Assembly (NCBI GenBank): GCA_937936695.1
Contig: CALHCK010000143.1
Coordinates: forward strand, 1 to 16,548
From: an uncultured Polaribacter sp.
GTDB lineage: Bacteria > Bacteroidota > Bacteroidia > Flavobacteriales > Flavobacteriaceae
Direction of reading: 5' to 3'
DNA length: 16,548 bases
The stretch's first letter is position 1, and each line of letters begins with the position of its first letter. Positions 1-7,819 of the stretch are shown here, in pieces. A model generated the notes under the pieces. That model made no database searches, had not been told where the DNA came from, and was given only the letters and a program-made list of their open reading frames with translations. The translations under genes and the position numbers were made by a program.

Positions 1-738
1 GGCTTAATAGTAATTATACTAGCTAGTGTAAAGTTTTTACCTCTTTTTTTAGCAAATTTTTATAATGAGATAATTTTTAAGATGAATACTTTTATTAGTT
101 GGATTGGAGAAAAAGAAGCTTTTCTTATAGGTGAAATAGGCGTGTCTTCAATTGTTTTGTTTGCGTGGTATTTATTTGTCTTTACGGGAGTTTATTTTTT
201 TTATAAAAGCACATATTATAAAGTTATAGCTCTATTGGTCTCAATTTTATTGGTTCAGAGTATTTTTATTATAGAAAAAAGGAAATTCTCATCTAAAAAA
301 GCGTTTATTGTTTTTCATAAAAGTAGGCACTGTCTTGTAGGTAAAAGAAATGGTAATAAGTTGCTGATAAATCATAATTTAGATAGTTATAATTTTACGA
401 ACAGTAATATTTTAAAAAACTATAAAACATCAGAAAAAATAGATCTAATAAAAGAAGTTAAGTTTAATAATATTGTTAATTATTTAGAAAATACAGTTTT
501 GTTTGTAGATAGTTTAGGAGTATATGATATTAAAGGAATGAAAAATACAAGAGTAGTTTTACAGTTTTCACCTAAAGTTAACCTATCAAGATTGATAAAA
601 ACAATAAAACCATCTACAATTATTGCAGATGGTTCTAATTATAAAAGTTATATAAAGCATTGGAAAAAAGTATGCTTAAAAACACAAGTACCTTTTCATT
701 ATACTGGAGAAAAAGGAGCTTATATTTTAGAAAAATAG
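1..738 (+). CDS. comEC: ComEC/Rec2-like DNA-uptake channel protein, C-terminal part (5' end outside window)
   Basis: The reading frame is open from the first base, so the gene enters from the left; the Met at 82 is internal. What remains (245 residues) begins with the last hydrophobic segments of a polytopic membrane protein: one at the window edge, one around the stretch VSSIVLFAWYLFVFTGVYFF, and a third just after it. A soluble tail of about 150 residues follows. The combination of a final membrane block, a 'FIVFHKSR' start to the tail, the 'KPSTIIADGSNYKSYIKHW' segment and an ending 'PFHYTGEKGAYILEK' is what I know from flavobacterial ComEC, the inner-membrane channel that passes single-stranded DNA into the cytoplasm during natural transformation. 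The tail looks like a worn-down metallo-beta-lactamase-like domain: no HxHxDH metal motif is visible. The stop lies 1 bp from the convergent thioredoxin gene. Identification rests on remembered family features and the C-terminus only. Confidence 0.75.
   Translation, partial: GLIVIILASVKFLPLFLANFYNEIIFKMNTFISWIGEKEAFLIGEIGVSSIVLFAWYLFVFTGVYFFYKSTYYKVIALLVSILLVQSIFIIEKRKFSSKKAFIVFHKSRHCLVGKRNGNKLLINHNLDSYNFTNSNILKNYKTSEKIDLIKEVKFNNIVNYLENTVLFVDSLGVYDIKGMKNTRVVLQFSPKVNLSRLIKTIKPSTIIADGSNYKSYIKHWKKVCLKTQVPFHYTGEKGAYILEK
608..634 (-). terminator. Probable intrinsic terminator of the peptidase-transporter-thioredoxin operon, inside comEC
   Basis: A perfect 8-bp inverted repeat (AACCATCT at 608-615, AGATGGTT at 627-634) encloses an 11-nt loop. 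Read on the minus strand, the second arm runs directly into a T-rich stretch (TTTTATTGTTTTTATC), as expected of a rho-independent terminator. It lies about 105 bp beyond the stop of the minus-strand thioredoxin gene, within the coding sequence of the convergent comEC. No other terminator-like structure was seen for that operon. Confidence 0.5.
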
Positions 739-739
739 T

Positions 740-1279
740 TTAAAATTCAGCTTTAAAGTTATTGTAATATTCGTCAAATTTTTCTTTAGAAGTCAATTTT
801 TTGTGCTCGTTTGTAGCAAACATTTTAAGATATAATTCTAATTGTTGCGCAGTTTGGTAACCAGATAAAGGCATAATAAAACCGCCTTCTTCATTTAAAA
901 AAGCAATTGTTGGGTAACCTCTAAGTCTCATAAAACTAGCAAACTGATGAGAGCTGTTTCTTCTGTTAGCATTAGACTCTTGGTAATCTGGGTTTGTAAA
1001 AGATTGACCTAGGTAATTTATAGTTTCATTACCCTCTGCATTAAACTTAACAGCGTAATAATTTTTGTTTACGTAGTCTACCAATTTTTCGTTGTGAAAT
1101 GTCTTTTTGTCTAAAAGTTTACAAGGTCCACACCATTTGGTATAAACATCAATCATTATTTTTTTAGGTGTTTTCTTTTGAAGTTCTAAAGCTTCATTTA
1201 AAGAAACCCAATTTATTTCTTGAGCTTTTGAATTCAACGAAAATAAAGCAATTGTTATAAGTAATATAAATTTTTTCAT
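740..1279 (-). CDS. Secreted thioredoxin-fold protein (WCGPCK)
   Basis: The protein has 179 residues. It starts with a signal peptide (positively charged MKK, hydrophobic core about residues 4-15, likely cleavage after the SKA-Q region near 19-20), so it should act in the periplasm. The thioredoxin active site WCGPCK is at residues 49-54 with both redox cysteines (C50, C53), and the cis-proline of the fold is in GYPT (P123). Between them is a longer insertion (about 83-112) than in classical thioredoxin, as in the thioredoxin_7/DUF255-like secreted proteins of Bacteroidota. The likely role is thiol-disulfide exchange on exported proteins; the substrate is unknown. It lies 56 bp downstream of the peptide transporter gene on the same strand and may be cotranscribed with it, although a weak promoter-like element sits in the gap. 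Thioredoxin fold is certain; partner and exact role are not. Confidence 0.85.
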   Translation of the reverse strand: MKKFILLITIALFSLNSKAQEINWVSLNEALELQKKTPKKIMIDVYTKWCGPCKLLDKKTFHNEKLVDYVNKNYYAVKFNAEGNETINYLGQSFTNPDYQESNANRRNSSHQFASFMRLRGYPTIAFLNEEGGFIMPLSGYQTAQQLELYLKMFATNEHKKLTSKEKFDEYYNNFKAEF

Positions 1280-1292
1280 AATTGTGTAGTAG

Positions 1293-1301
1293 CAAAATAT
1301 A
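1293..1301 (-). promoter_or_regulatory. Weak promoter-like element for the thioredoxin gene
   Basis: On the minus strand this reads TATATTTTG, which is the flavobacterial -7 consensus TAnnTTTG with one extra base in the spacer. It lies 14 bp upstream of the start codon, in the 56-bp gap after the transporter gene. No TTG is seen at the expected -33 distance. It could give the thioredoxin gene some independent expression, but the evidence is thin. Confidence 0.25.
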
Positions 1302-1335
1302 TGCCGAATTTACAGTAAATAATTAGTAAATAAAA

Positions 1336-2700
1336 TTAAGTTGTTTTTTTTAGCAAACTTTCATTATCCTCTGCTCCATGAGTAAGGGCTTTTAATTTTT
1401 TTAAGAAAATAAAAACTAAAAAAGCAAAAAGTATACAGAAAACAGCAATACCTGTAAATACTTTAAACTCTCCAAAAATTGCAGAAGAAGCTCCTAACAT
1501 TCCTGCGGCTTTATTACCCAACCCTGTTGTAGCAAAGTAAATACCCATCATAATAGATGCGTATTTTGCTGGCGCTAATTTTGTAACAAAAGATAATGAA
1601 ACAGGAGATAAACATAGCTCTCCGACAGTGTGAAATAAATAAGCTAAAAATAACCAATACATGGCAGAAGTGCCTGTAGTATCGTATTCAGAAGCTGCTG
1701 CAGACATAAATAAAAAACCAATACCAGTAATGCTTAAACCTATAATCATTTTAAATAAAGAAGAAGCCTCGGTGCCATTTAATTTTCTTTTAGCCCAAAT
1801 AGAAGCTACTGTAACTCCTAAAGTAACAATAAAAATAGGGTTTAAAGATTGAAACCAAGTTGCAGGCACTAAAAAGCCCATAAACAATCTGTTTGTTTTT
1901 TCTTTAGCATAAATATTCATTAAACCACCTGCTTGTTCAAAAGCAGCAAAAAAGGCAATAATTAGTAAAAAGGAAATTAGTAAAACAATAATTCTGTCTT
2001 TTTCTATTTTAGTCAATGGCTTTTTGTAAGCTTCAAAATCTTCCTTTTTAGAAGGTTTTCCTAAATAATTACCAACATGAACCAGATATTTTTGCCCTAA
2101 TAAAAATTGAAATAAACCCAGTACCATAAGTATTCCTGCTAAACCAAACCCGTAATGCCAACCATGTACTTCTCCTACATAACCAATAACAATACCAGCT
2201 AATAATGACCCTAGATTAATACCAATATAAAAAATAGTAAAGCCTTTATCTCTTCTAATATCTCCTTTTTTATAAAGACCACCAACCATACTAGAAATAT
2301 TGGGCTTTAAAGCACCTACACCTAAAATTATAAAAGAAATTCCTGTGTAAAAGGCAGTAATGTTTTCTACGGCTAAAATACTATGCCCAATTATTAATAA
2401 AATAGCACCAACTATAACGGCTTTTTTTTGCCCTAGAAATTTATCGGCTAAAATTCCTCCTGGTATTGCCATTATATACACCAAGCCTGTATACCAGCCG
2501 TAAAGTGCTAAAGCTTCTGACTGAGACCAACCTAAACCCGAATTAGCATCGGTGGTTTTAGAGGTTAAATATAGTACTAAAAGCGCACGCATTCCGTAAT
2601 AAGAAAAACGTTCCCACATTTCTGTAAAAAACAAAACAAACAACCCTATTGGGTGTCCAAATATTTCTCTGTTATGAGGTAATTTAGCAGTTGCGGTCAT
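1336..2700 (-). CDS. POT/PTR2-family proton-coupled oligopeptide transporter
   Basis: The protein has 454 residues and is hydrophobic throughout, consistent with the 12 or more transmembrane helices of this major-facilitator family. It imports di- and tripeptides by proton symport across the inner membrane. Visible family signatures are the ExxER motif on helix 1 (E27, E30, R31, followed by FSYYG), the loop GGILADKFLGQKKAV (81-95), the PTR2 signature GALKPNISSMVGGLY (129-143), FYIGINLG (157-164) and GELCLSPVSLSFVTKLAP (360-377). The length is at the short end for bacterial members, but no signature is missing. The start codon lies 1 bp after the stop of the DPP IV-like gene, so the two are almost certainly cotranscribed and probably translationally coupled. 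The context points to dipeptides released by that peptidase as substrates (inference). Confidence 0.93.
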   Translation of the reverse strand: MTATAKLPHNREIFGHPIGLFVLFFTEMWERFSYYGMRALLVLYLTSKTTDANSGLGWSQSEALALYGWYTGLVYIMAIPGGILADKFLGQKKAVIVGAILLIIGHSILAVENITAFYTGISFIILGVGALKPNISSMVGGLYKKGDIRRDKGFTIFYIGINLGSLLAGIVIGYVGEVHGWHYGFGLAGILMVLGLFQFLLGQKYLVHVGNYLGKPSKKEDFEAYKKPLTKIEKDRIIVLLISFLLIIAFFAAFEQAGGLMNIYAKEKTNRLFMGFLVPATWFQSLNPIFIVTLGVTVASIWAKRKLNGTEASSLFKMIIGLSITGIGFLFMSAAASEYDTTGTSAMYWLFLAYLFHTVGELCLSPVSLSFVTKLAPAKYASIMMGIYFATTGLGNKAAGMLGASSAIFGEFKVFTGIAVFCILFAFLVFIFLKKLKALTHGAEDNESLLKKTT

Positions 2701-2701
2701 A

Positions 2702-4888
2702 TTAATTATTGTTTAATAAATGTTGTTCTATAAAATGGGTCATCTTAGTATATAAGTTCAATCGCATGTTTTCACCTTTATAAATACCATGTGTTCTATC
2801 TGGTACAATAAACATATCAAATTGTTTGTTGGCTTTAATTAAAGAATTAATCATTCTATAAGAATTTTGTACATGTACATTATCATCACCGGTACCATGA
2901 ACAATAAGATAATTTCCTTTTAGTTTTTCGGCATAATTTACAGGAGAATTATTGTCATACCCTTTAGGATTTTCTTGCGGAGTTCTTAAAAAACGTTCTG
3001 TATAAATAGTATCGTAAAATCTCCAAGAAGTAACAGGAGCAACGGCAATAGCTGTAGAAAAAATATCGCTACCTGTTAAAAGGCAATTGGTACTCATGTG
3101 TCCACCAAAACTCCATCCCCAAATTCCAATGTTTTCTTTATCAATGTATGGTAACGTAGCTAGTTGTTTTGCAGCAGTAATTTGGTCTTCCGTTTCGTAT
3201 TTTACTAAATTTAAATAAGTAGATTTTTTAAATTCAGCACCTTTAAACCCTGTTCCGCGTCCATCAACACAAACAATAATCATTCCTTTTTGAGTTAACA
3301 TATTATGCCAATAATCGTTAGCATCATTCCATGTGTTTGCAACTTTTTGAGATCCAGGACCTGAATACTGAAACATTAGCAAAGGGTATTTTTTAGAAGG
3401 ATCAAAATCAAGTGGTTTTAGCATCCACATATTTAAATCATTACCATTTACATTGATGGTAGAAAATTCTTTTTGGCTTATTTTGTAAGCTTGTAAATTG
3501 TTAGTTAAACTAGAATTTTCTCTTATCACTTTTACCTTTTTACCTTCACCCGTAAACAACGAGTAGGTTGGAGGTGTTTTTGCAGAAGAAAAACTATTAA
3601 TAAAATAATTTAAGTTTTTGCTAAAGTCGGCTGTGTTTTGACCTTCCTTATTGCTTAATAATTTTTTGTTTTTCCCGTTTAGTTCAATAGAATATACACC
3701 CCTGTTGGTAGATCCATTTTCTACAGATTGATAATAAATGGTGTTTTTAGCAGTATTAAAGCCATAATAGTTGGTTACTTCCCAGTTTCCTTTTGTAACC
3801 TGATTAATTAATTTTCCGTTAGCATTGTAATGGTAAATATGGTTGTAACCATCTTTTTCACTAGTCCAAATAAAACTGTTATCGTTTAAAAAAGTAAGAT
3901 TGTCGGTAATATCTATATATGCCTTGTCAATTTCATTTAATAAAACAATATTGCTATTGTTAGCGGCATCTATTTTATGTAAATGTAAATTGTTTTGATG
4001 ACGATTTAGAGTAGTCGCTACCAAAATATTTGCTTCTTCAGACCACTTAATTCTTGGTATATATTCGTAGTCTGGTAAATCTATTTTTTTATTATTTTGT
4101 ATAGCTACATCAAAAATATGCAAACTAACATCTGCATTTCTTTCGCCTGCTTTTGGGTATTTAAAAACTTGTTGTTTTGGGTACAAATCAGTACCAACAA
4201 TATCCATAGAAAAAGTAGGTACATCAGTTTCATTAAATTTAAGATATGCTAAATAACTACCTGTTTTGTTCCATTTAAAAGCTCTAACAAAAGCAAATTC
4301 TTCTTCGTATACCCAATCTGTTGTACCGTTAATAATTTTATTAAAAGCACCGTCTTTAGTTACTTGCGTAATATTGTTAGATTCAATATTTTTAATAAAG
4401 ATATTATTGTCTTTTGCGTACGCAATGTTTTTATTGTCAGGAGAAAATGTTGGCTCCTGTATGTCTTCACCAATTAAACTTAATTGCTTTGTAGCAATAT
4501 TATAAGCATAATATGTACCTTTATAAGAATGTCTGTATATTTTTTTATGACGTGTTCCTAAAATTAACTGAGATTCATCATCGTTAAAACTGTAAGAAGA
4601 AAAAGGTTCTATATCTTTAAAATCAGAACTAGAAATAATAGTTTCTACCTTTTCTAAAGTTGCGTAACTATATTTATCTACAGTTGTATTACCATTGCTA
4701 ATATTTAAAAGCGAATAAAAATCTCCGTTCATAGAGTTTAAGGCATTCATTCTATCAGGAGCAAATGTTCCGTTCCAAATTTCTTCTAAAGAAATGTCTT
4801 TTTTTTGTGATACATTTTCAGATATTACGTTGTTTTGAGCTTTACAATTCATATACAATAAGGCTACTAAAAAGAGTAATTGTTTCAT
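2702..4888 (-). CDS. Prolyl oligopeptidase family (S9), dipeptidyl-peptidase IV-like
   Basis: The protein has 728 residues with an N-terminal signal sequence. A Cys at position 15 is not in a convincing lipobox, so a periplasmic soluble form is favoured over a lipoprotein. The first about 470 residues form the beta-propeller region and contain DWVYEEEF (191-198), whose glutamates bind the free N-terminus of the substrate in DPP IV. The C-terminal alpha/beta-hydrolase domain carries the nucleophile Ser593 in GWSFGG, Asp668 in GTGDDNVH and His700 in RTHGI. The spacing S-75-D-32-H is very close to that of mammalian DPP IV. The expected reaction is release of N-terminal Xaa-Pro or Xaa-Ala dipeptides from oligopeptides. 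It is the first gene of a run with the peptide transporter. Family is certain; exact specificity (DPP IV versus relatives) is inferred from the Glu motif. Confidence 0.92.
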   Translation of the reverse strand: MKQLLFLVALLYMNCKAQNNVISENVSQKKDISLEEIWNGTFAPDRMNALNSMNGDFYSLLNISNGNTTVDKYSYATLEKVETIISSSDFKDIEPFSSYSFNDDESQLILGTRHKKIYRHSYKGTYYAYNIATKQLSLIGEDIQEPTFSPDNKNIAYAKDNNIFIKNIESNNITQVTKDGAFNKIINGTTDWVYEEEFAFVRAFKWNKTGSYLAYLKFNETDVPTFSMDIVGTDLYPKQQVFKYPKAGERNADVSLHIFDVAIQNNKKIDLPDYEYIPRIKWSEEANILVATTLNRHQNNLHLHKIDAANNSNIVLLNEIDKAYIDITDNLTFLNDNSFIWTSEKDGYNHIYHYNANGKLINQVTKGNWEVTNYYGFNTAKNTIYYQSVENGSTNRGVYSIELNGKNKKLLSNKEGQNTADFSKNLNYFINSFSSAKTPPTYSLFTGEGKKVKVIRENSSLTNNLQAYKISQKEFSTINVNGNDLNMWMLKPLDFDPSKKYPLLMFQYSGPGSQKVANTWNDANDYWHNMLTQKGMIIVCVDGRGTGFKGAEFKKSTYLNLVKYETEDQITAAKQLATLPYIDKENIGIWGWSFGGHMSTNCLLTGSDIFSTAIAVAPVTSWRFYDTIYTERFLRTPQENPKGYDNNSPVNYAEKLKGNYLIVHGTGDDNVHVQNSYRMINSLIKANKQFDMFIVPDRTHGIYKGENMRLNLYTKMTHFIEQHLLNNN

Positions 4889-5091
4889 TAAAATCTAGTT
4901 ATTTCTAAACTTCACCAAGTTTACGGAATTATTACCAAAAAACATATTAAAAAAGTATTTGTTGTAAAAGTTACTCCAACTTTATGAAATACATTTTTAA
5001 GTAGTGTTATAAATAATAAAAACGGCTTATTTTTTAACGTTTTATATAGATTATGTATTTGTTTTACCAAGGATTATTTGTCTGTTTACCG

Positions 5092-5099
5092 TATCTTTG
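5092..5099 (+). promoter_or_regulatory. Flavobacterial -7 element for the HMG-CoA reductase operon
   Basis: TATCTTTG matches the Bacteroidota -7 consensus TAnnTTTG exactly and lies 21 bp before the ATG at 5121, giving a leader of roughly 15-20 nt. A TTG is present at 5078-5080 but is too close for the usual 17-23-nt spacing, so the -33 element is weak or absent. The 232-bp region 4889-5120 also serves the divergent peptidase gene, whose own promoter is not clear (TAAACTTG at 4923-4916 is one mismatch from consensus). Confidence 0.5.
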
Positions 5100-5120
5100 T
5101 TTATATATTTTTTAGCATAA

Positions 5121-6848
5121 ATGAACAAACTTATCTCTGGCTTTTCTAAATTTACTAAAGAAGAAAAGATTCAATGGTTAACGGAAAACTATTTTCAAAA
5201 TCCTGCAGAAACCACGCAAATAATTAAACAATATTGGAATGATGATAAACGATTGCAAGATTTGCATGACGATTTTATAGAAAACACCATTTCTAATTTT
5301 TATTTACCGTTTGGTGTAGCTCCTAATTTTGTAATTAATGGCAAAAATTATGTGATACCTATGGTTATAGAAGAAAGTTCTGTTGTTGCAGCAGCTTCTT
5401 TAGTTGGTAAATTTTGGAGCACAAGAGGTGGTTTTAAAACTACTGTTATTGCTACTAAAAAAATAGGGCAGGTACATTTTATGTACGCAGGAGATAAAGA
5501 GGGATTAAAAGAATACTTTACTAAAAATAAAACAGAATTATTTGCAGCCACAGCTTCCATCACCAAAAATATGGAAAAACGTGGAGGTGGAATTTTAGAT
5601 ATTGAGTTAATAGATAAAACAGATAAATTATCTAATTACTATCAATTACATGTCACTTTTGAAACTAAAGATTCAATGGGGGCTAATTTTATTAATTCTT
5701 GTTTAGAAGCCATTGCTAAAAAGTTTGGAAAAGAAGATATAGAGGTTGTAATGAGTATTTTGTCTAATTACGTGCCAGAATGTTTAGTAAGAGCAGAGGT
5801 AAGTTGTAAGATAGAGGAATTAGGAGGTGAAGACCCAGAGAAGTTTGCCCAAAAATTCTGTCATGCAGTAAAAATTGCAGAGATAGAGCCTTACAGAGCA
5901 GTTACGCATAATAAAGGAATTATGAACGGAATTGATGCTGTTGTGTTAGCCACAGGTAACGATTTTAGAGCTATTGAAGCTGGTGCTCATGCTTACGCAT
6001 CTAAATCTGGAAGCTATTCTAGTTTGTCTCATTGCGAGATTGCTAATGGCATGTTTAAATTTTGGATAGAAATTCCGTTAGCTCTTGGTACAGTTGGTGG
6101 TTTAACAGCATTACATCCAATGTCTAAGTTGTCTTTAGAAATGCTGCAAAAACCATCGGCAAAAGAATTAATGCAAATTATAGCAGCTGCTGGTTTAGCG
6201 CAAAATTTTGCAGCGTTAAGAGCTTTAACAACCAAAGGAATTCAGCATGGGCATATGAAAATGCACTTGCAAAACATATTAAACCAGTTAGGAGCCAACG
6301 AGCAAGAGAAAAAAATAATAAATAGTTATTTTGAAAATAAAACGGTATCTCATGCCGCAGTAGTAAGTAAATACAATGAAATAAAGAAAGACAATGTTAA
6401 TTGGGTAGATTTCTTAAATATTGATTTAGTTACCAGTAAATTGGGTAGTTTAACAACAGAAACATTACCTGTTTTTGGTAGAATGAACTCGCAACAAGTA
6501 ATAGAGCATTTAAGTTTATTAATGCAAATATCTAATGGTAAAATAGCTGCGGATTACTATGTTTCTGAAGAAAAAAAGGCTAGAAGAAAACCTTTTTTAG
6601 ATACTGATGGAGAGTTACATATTGGTTTTAGAGCCGATATTTTATCGGATGAACCTACGGCAGAAAAGTTTAATTCTTTAGCAGAGGCTTTAGATGATTT
6701 AATTGAGCAAATTGCTGATTTTGAAATCCATTTTAAGAAAGCAAAAACAGAAAACCATCCGTTTTTTGGTGAGTTAGATTATGAATACTGGAAAAAATTT
6801 CATGTAAAACATTTTACACATCATTTTAAGCAATTTGATTTGTTATAA
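5121..6848 (+). CDS. Class II HMG-CoA reductase fused to a C-terminal DinB-like (DUF1569-type) domain
   Basis: Residues 1 to about 425 are a complete class II HMG-CoA reductase, which interconverts HMG-CoA and mevalonate, the committed step of the mevalonate pathway. Motifs seen are the catalytic Glu in PMVIEESSVVAAAS (E84/E85), the nucleotide-binding DSMGAN (184-189), the catalytic Lys in HNKGIMNG (K265), the Asp in ATGND (D281), and the C-terminal catalytic His in HGHMKMH (H378). Databases often label this class 'degradative', but in flavobacteria it is expected to be biosynthetic. The usual enzyme ends near residue 430; this one has 575. Residues about 428-575 resemble the DUF1569/DinB-like four-helix family: FGRMNSQQVIEHL (452-464) and HPFFGELDYEYWKKF followed by HxxHH and KQFDLL at the end, with candidate metal-ligand histidines H463, H564 and H568. 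There is no stop or frame break at the junction. It is the first gene of a plus-strand run with a GHMP kinase 41 bp downstream. Confidence 0.92.
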   Translation: MNKLISGFSKFTKEEKIQWLTENYFQNPAETTQIIKQYWNDDKRLQDLHDDFIENTISNFYLPFGVAPNFVINGKNYVIPMVIEESSVVAAASLVGKFWSTRGGFKTTVIATKKIGQVHFMYAGDKEGLKEYFTKNKTELFAATASITKNMEKRGGGILDIELIDKTDKLSNYYQLHVTFETKDSMGANFINSCLEAIAKKFGKEDIEVVMSILSNYVPECLVRAEVSCKIEELGGEDPEKFAQKFCHAVKIAEIEPYRAVTHNKGIMNGIDAVVLATGNDFRAIEAGAHAYASKSGSYSSLSHCEIANGMFKFWIEIPLALGTVGGLTALHPMSKLSLEMLQKPSAKELMQIIAAAGLAQNFAALRALTTKGIQHGHMKMHLQNILNQLGANEQEKKIINSYFENKTVSHAAVVSKYNEIKKDNVNWVDFLNIDLVTSKLGSLTTETLPVFGRMNSQQVIEHLSLLMQISNGKIAADYYVSEEKKARRKPFLDTDGELHIGFRADILSDEPTAEKFNSLAEALDDLIEQIADFEIHFKKAKTENHPFFGELDYEYWKKFHVKHFTHHFKQFDLL

Positions 6849-6889
6849 ATAGTGATTTTCTTACTTAAACTTTAGCATTATATAAACCA

Positions 6890-7819
6890 ATGAAGAATTT
6901 TTATTCTAACGGAAAGCTTTTATTAACTGGCGAATATTTAGTTTTAGATGGTGCTAAAGCTTTGGCAGTACCTACTAAATACGGACAAGATTTAGAAATA
7001 TCACTCATAAAAGAACCTCAATTAATTTGGGGTAGCTTTACAGAAGAAAAAGAATGTTGGTTCGAGGCTGTTTTTGATTTGCCTAAATTACGTTTGGTAA
7101 GCTGTACATTTAATTCTACCAAAGAAGGTAGTGCAGAGTTTATAGCAGAAACGTTGTTAGAAATTTTAGAGGAAGCTCGAAAAATGAATCCAGAGTTTTT
7201 AAGTACCTCACAAGGATACGTTGTAAAAACCGAACTTACTTTTCCAAGAAATTGGGGTTTAGGTACATCGTCTACATTAATTAATTCTATTGCTGCTTGG
7301 GCAAAAGTAGATGCTTTTAAGTTACTTTGGAATTCTTTTAAAGGAAGCGGTTACGATATTGCATGTGCGCAAAATAATCATCCTATATTCTATCAAATAC
7401 AACAACAAAATCCTATTGTTTCTAAAGCAGATTTTAATCCGCCTTTTAAAGAAAATCTTTTTTTTGTGCATTTAAATAAAAAACAAGATTCTAAAGATGG
7501 AATTGCTAAATTTAGAGAAACTAACAATAATTTTACATCAGAAATAAAAAGAATATCTGAATTGTCAGAAGCTTTTTTGTTAGCAACAACAATTAAAGAG
7601 TTTAATAAACTTGTTGTTGAGCATGAGCAGATTATTAGCAATATCATCAAATTAAAACCAGTAAAAGAAAAATTGTTTCCAGATTATTTTGGAGAAATTA
7701 AAAGTTTAGGAGCTTGGGGTGGGGATTTTGTTTTAGTAACAGGTACTAAAGAAACACCGGCTTATTTTAAAAATAAAGGATTTGATACAATTCTTACATA
7801 TTCAGAAATGATTTTATGA
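6890..7819 (+). CDS. GYDIA-family GHMP kinase, possible phosphomevalonate kinase
   Basis: The protein has 309 residues and the three marks of the GHMP kinase superfamily: an N-terminal substrate segment NGKLLLTGEYLVLDGAKALA (7-26), the ATP-binding GLGTSS loop (123-128), and a C-terminal glycine-rich segment SLGAWGGDFVLV (272-283). The sequence GSGYDIACA (152-160) gives the name of the flavobacterial GYDIA family and recalls the GSGFDVA motif of ERG8-type phosphomevalonate kinases. It lies between an HMG-CoA reductase and a flavoprotein gene, with a 4-bp ATGA overlap to the latter. By context it should phosphorylate a mevalonate-pathway intermediate in the cytoplasm, most plausibly phosphomevalonate. 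The superfamily is certain; the substrate is inferred. Confidence 0.88.
   Translation: MKNFYSNGKLLLTGEYLVLDGAKALAVPTKYGQDLEISLIKEPQLIWGSFTEEKECWFEAVFDLPKLRLVSCTFNSTKEGSAEFIAETLLEILEEARKMNPEFLSTSQGYVVKTELTFPRNWGLGTSSTLINSIAAWAKVDAFKLLWNSFKGSGYDIACAQNNHPIFYQIQQQNPIVSKADFNPPFKENLFFVHLNKKQDSKDGIAKFRETNNNFTSEIKRISELSEAFLLATTIKEFNKLVVEHEQIISNIIKLKPVKEKLFPDYFGEIKSLGAWGGDFVLVTGTKETPAYFKNKGFDTILTYSEMIL

Noticed and set aside
82..738. Treating the frame starting at 82 as a complete 218-residue membrane protein
   Set aside because: The frame is open back to base 1 with hydrophobic residues, and the C-terminus matches the end of ComEC, so the Met at 82 is internal.
809..821. GTTTG-TAG-CAAAC hairpin as a plus-strand terminator for comEC
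   Set aside because: It has only 5 bp with a weak T-run, and it is inside the thioredoxin gene. It is too weak to call.
4967..5043. Short inverted repeats (AAAGTT/AACTTT and AAAACG/CGTTTT) in the divergent region before the HMGR gene
   Set aside because: Six-bp arms in such AT-rich DNA are expected by chance, and neither is placed against a promoter in a convincing way.
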